Source of the DNA: Paenacidovorax monticola
GTDB lineage: Bacteria > Pseudomonadota > Gammaproteobacteria > Burkholderiales > Burkholderiaceae_C
DNA: 64,000 nt
Reading direction: 5' to 3'
Assembly (NCBI RefSeq): GCF_014489595.1
Contig: NZ_CP060790.1
Location: forward strand, 2,480,001-2,544,000
Shown: positions 62,238-64,000 of the stretch, in pieces
Layout: the number at the start of each line of letters is the position of its first letter
Position numbering within the stretch: the first letter of the stretch is position 1
Program-made: the position numbers and the translations under genes
Notes under the pieces: generated by a model
What the model saw: the letters and a program-made list of their open reading frames with translations, nothing else
Told to the model about the DNA's origin: nothing
The model's database searches: none

Positions 62238-63362
62238 TCACTTACGCCCGCGGCGCGCGTGCACGGCGGCCGACAGTTCGCCCAGCATGGACACGGAGTC
62301 CTCCCAACCCAGGCATGCGTCGGTGATGCTCTTGCCGTACTCCAGCGCAGAAGGCTCGTCCTTGCCCGGGGTGAACTTCTGCGCACCGGCGCTGATGTGG
62401 CTCTCGACCATGATCCCGAACACACTGTGCGAACCGCCCGCGATCTGCGCTGCGATATCGCGCGCCACGTCTTTCTGCTTCTCGTGCTGCTTGGAGCTGT
62501 TGGCATGACTGCAGTCCACCATCAGCGTGGCGGGCAGCTTGGCGGCCTCCAGGTCCTTGCAGGCAGCGGCCACGCTGGCGGCGTCGTAGTTGGGCGTCTT
62601 GCCGCCGCGCAGGATGACGTGGCAGTCCTTGTTGCCGCTGGTGTGCACGATCGCCACCTGGCCATTCTTGTGCACCGACAGGAAGTGGTGGCCCCGGCTG
62701 GCCGACTGGATGGCGTCCGTGGCGATGCGGATGTTGCCGTCCGTGCCGTTCTTGAAGCCGATGGGCGCCGAGATGCCCGACGCCAGCTCGCGGTGCACCT
62801 GGCTCTCGGTGGTGCGCGCACCGATGGCGCCCCAGCTGATGAGGTCACCGATGTACTGCGGCGAAATCACGTCGAGGAACTCGCTGCCGGCCGGCACACC
62901 CAGGCGGTTGATTTCGATGAGCAACTGGCGCGCAATGCGCAGGCCTTCGTCGATGCGGTAGCTCTCATCGAGGTACGGATCGTTGATGAGGCCCTTCCAG
63001 CCCACCGTGGTGCGGGGCTTCTCGAAATACACACGCATGACGACCTCAAGCGTGTCCTTGTACTGCTCACGCACGGCCTTGAGGCGGCGGGCGTAGTCCA
63101 GCGCGGCCGCCGGATCGTGGATGGAGCAAGGTCCCATGATGACCAACAGGCGGTCGTCCTTGCCGGCCATGATGTTGTGGATGCTCTTGCGGGTGCGCGT
63201 GATCAGCGTTTCCACCGCCGTACCCCGGATCGGGAAGAAGCGGATCAGATGCTCAGGAGGGGGCAGCACGGTGATGTCCTTGATACGTTCGTCGTCGGTC
63301 TGGCTGGTCTTGTCGACGCTGCGGTACCAGGCATCGCTGGCGGTGGAGGCTTGAGCGGTCAT
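62238..63362 (-). CDS. aroG: 3-deoxy-7-phosphoheptulonate synthase (DAHP synthase), AroG/F/H type
   Basis: This is the first enzyme of aromatic amino-acid synthesis (374 residues, class I-alpha), condensing phosphoenolpyruvate and erythrose 4-phosphate. Clear motifs are IMGPCSIHDPAAALDYARRL, RVYFEKPRTTVGWKGLINDP, GARTTESQVHRELASGISAP, GFKNGTDGN, ILRGGKTPNYD and VDCSHANSSKQ. The ATG at 63362 gives the expected start; longer in-frame upstream sequence is not conserved and crosses the leader region. The gene is preceded by a leader peptide with FYFYFWF and a terminator, so its expression should fall when charged tRNAs for Phe, Tyr and Trp are plentiful. Feedback inhibition type cannot be told by eye. 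Confidence 0.96.
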   Translation of the reverse strand: MTAQASTASDAWYRSVDKTSQTDDERIKDITVLPPPEHLIRFFPIRGTAVETLITRTRKSIHNIMAGKDDRLLVIMGPCSIHDPAAALDYARRLKAVREQYKDTLEVVMRVYFEKPRTTVGWKGLINDPYLDESYRIDEGLRIARQLLIEINRLGVPAGSEFLDVISPQYIGDLISWGAIGARTTESQVHRELASGISAPIGFKNGTDGNIRIATDAIQSASRGHHFLSVHKNGQVAIVHTSGNKDCHVILRGGKTPNYDAASVAAACKDLEAAKLPATLMVDCSHANSSKQHEKQKDVARDIAAQIAGGSHSVFGIMVESHISAGAQKFTPGKDEPSALEYGKSITDACLGWEDSVSMLGELSAAVHARRGRK

Positions 63363-63397
63363 GGGGCTTTCTCTCGAACAGTGGAAAGGGGGGGCTG

Positions 63398-63434
63398 AAA
63401 AAACAAAAACCGCCGGGCTTTTCAGCGTCGGCGG
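63398..63434 (-). terminator. Attenuator-type terminator in the aroG leader
   Basis: On the minus strand CCGCCG (63429-63434) pairs with CGGCGG (63410-63415), with GC pairs possible inside the loop, followed by TTTTTGTTTTTT. It lies 41 bases after the leader-peptide stop codon and about 36 bases before the aroG start, the place expected for an attenuator. Confidence 0.82.
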
Positions 63435-63474
63435 TTGTCGTGTGAGGTATTTTGGGTGCTTGCGCGCTCGCCTC

Positions 63475-63531
63475 TCATCCGCCTGGGACAGAGAACCAAA
63501 AGTAAAAGTAAAAAGCGCTGCGCACTTGCAT
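63475..63531 (-). CDS. aroG leader peptide, aromatic-rich (18 residues)
   Basis: The short gene reads MQVRSAFYFYFWFSVPGG. Seven aromatic residues in a row (three of every kind of aromatic tRNA: Phe, Tyr, Trp) are what a ribosome-stalling leader needs. Stalling for lack of charged tRNA-Phe, -Tyr or -Trp would free the upstream RNA and prevent formation of the terminator before aroG. No other function is likely for such a peptide. No strong ribosome site precedes the ATG; by the promoter position the transcript may start at or very near it. Confidence 0.85.
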   Translation of the reverse strand: MQVRSAFYFYFWFSVPGG

Positions 63532-63537
63532 GGGCCC

Positions 63538-63565
63538 AATGTAGCACAGTCCTGCGGCGGTGCAA
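63538..63565 (-). promoter_or_regulatory. Sigma-70-like promoter of the aroG leader
   Basis: On the minus strand TTGCAC (-35, 63560-63565) and TACATT (-10, 63538-63543) are separated by 16 bases, with TGTGC before the -10. The predicted start of transcription is about 63531, the A of the leader-peptide ATG. Confidence 0.65.
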
Positions 63566-63598
63566 CATCCTTTCGCGTTGCGCTGCTGCAACGCCCGC

Positions 63599-64000
63599 TT
63601 ACCGTTCGCGTCTCAGCCAAGCCCGCAAACGGGCCAACAAGGGGCGCCGCCGCTTGGGCAGGTTGCTCGGCCACTCGCTTTGCAGGACATCGCCTTGCTC
63701 GTACATGTCGATGAGCAGCAAGGCATCGCCCAGCGTGCGCCATGCCAGCAGCTCAAACCGCGCGAAATGGCGCTGCTCTCTCCCGCTCTGCTGCTGCAAA
63801 GCGCTCTGCCAAGCGTCGGTACATGAACGGAACTCCCTCAGGGCACTTTGGTACGCCCCGAACTCGTAGAGTGCATGCCAAGCCGACCCCAGACTTGTGA
63901 GGAACACCTGATGCTCACGCGCTGCGCGCGCCAACGCCAGCACGCAGGAAAGAACCGTCTGCGGGGCCGCTCCTTCCCGCCGAGCCCTTACGGCCTCATC
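63599..64000 (-). CDS. Protein of unknown function, N-terminus outside the window
   Basis: This is an open reading frame running off the right edge, with at least 133 residues visible. It contains LALARAAREHQVFLTSLGSA, WHALYEFGAYQSALREFRSC and FELLAWRTLGDALLLIDMYE, all predicted helices, and ends with a very basic tail (PKRRRPLLARLRAWLRRER). No family is recognised and no signal is visible in this part. It is upstream of the aroG promoter on the same strand. Confidence 0.55.
   Translation of the reverse strand, partial: DEAVRARREGAAPQTVLSCVLALARAAREHQVFLTSLGSAWHALYEFGAYQSALREFRSCTDAWQSALQQQSGREQRHFARFELLAWRTLGDALLLIDMYEQGDVLQSEWPSNLPKRRRPLLARLRAWLRRER

Overview
The window is about 64 kb of high-GC DNA from a betaproteobacterium, most likely a Comamonadaceae member. 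The signs are an Omp32-type porin, a lysine/alanine-rich histone H1-like protein, adjacent ffh and ccsA-like genes, NrdR-controlled nrdAB, accBC and mpl, and aromatic catabolism genes of the vanAB/ligAB type. I could not fix the genus. About twenty genes carry a single-base frameshift, nearly always one base missing from a C or G run, while the protein on both sides of the break is well conserved. I treat these as sequencing or assembly errors and give corrected gene limits, with the break noted in each entry.

Layout. 1-7.7 kb: housekeeping genes (end of a UbiH-like hydroxylase, dsbC, an M61 peptidase, an enoyl-CoA hydratase, tRNA-Met, a small secreted protein, miaB) and a LysR regulator with two DNA-binding domains. 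8.0-14.2 kb: an aromatic-acid island (AAHS transporter, vanA/vanB-type demethylase, relics of ligA and ligB, a hydrolase, a SnoaL-like protein, a porin). 14.2-31.8 kb: a PLP enzyme, ffh, a ccsA-like gene, pilS/pilR, ampD, nrdA/nrdB with two NrdR boxes, a repeat-built H1-like gene, a PfkB kinase, a zinc-ribbon/DUF3426 protein, prmA and accC. 32-35.3 kb: accB, a TlpA-like protein, an unknown gene and mpl.

35.3-61.5 kb is the unusual part. It holds a complete Lap-type surface-adhesion system: a TolC-like outer-membrane protein, the periplasmic protease LapG, the c-di-GMP receptor LapD, an ABC exporter, an HlyD-type adaptor, a LuxR-type regulator, and a giant LapA-like protein. That protein has a retention module with a TAAG cleavage site, followed almost entirely by Asp-Ala and Asp-Ala-Asp-Ser-Asp-Asn/Asp repeats (about 2,200 residues). 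lapG and lapD run straight into an apparent operon encoding a cyanophycin-synthetase-like protein (ATP-grasp domain intact, Mur-ligase parts degenerate), a predicted alpha-toroid protein and a Ser/Thr kinase. It converges on a second operon encoding a toroid-MurF fusion (ATP loop intact) and an exported HExxH peptidase. I infer an undescribed amide-ligase system tied to this adhesin. A possible but unproven substrate is the Asp side chains of its repeats.

61.5-64 kb: two unknown genes flanking aroG (DAHP synthase). aroG is preceded by an 18-codon leader peptide with seven aromatic residues in a row and a terminator, a classical transcription-attenuation arrangement.
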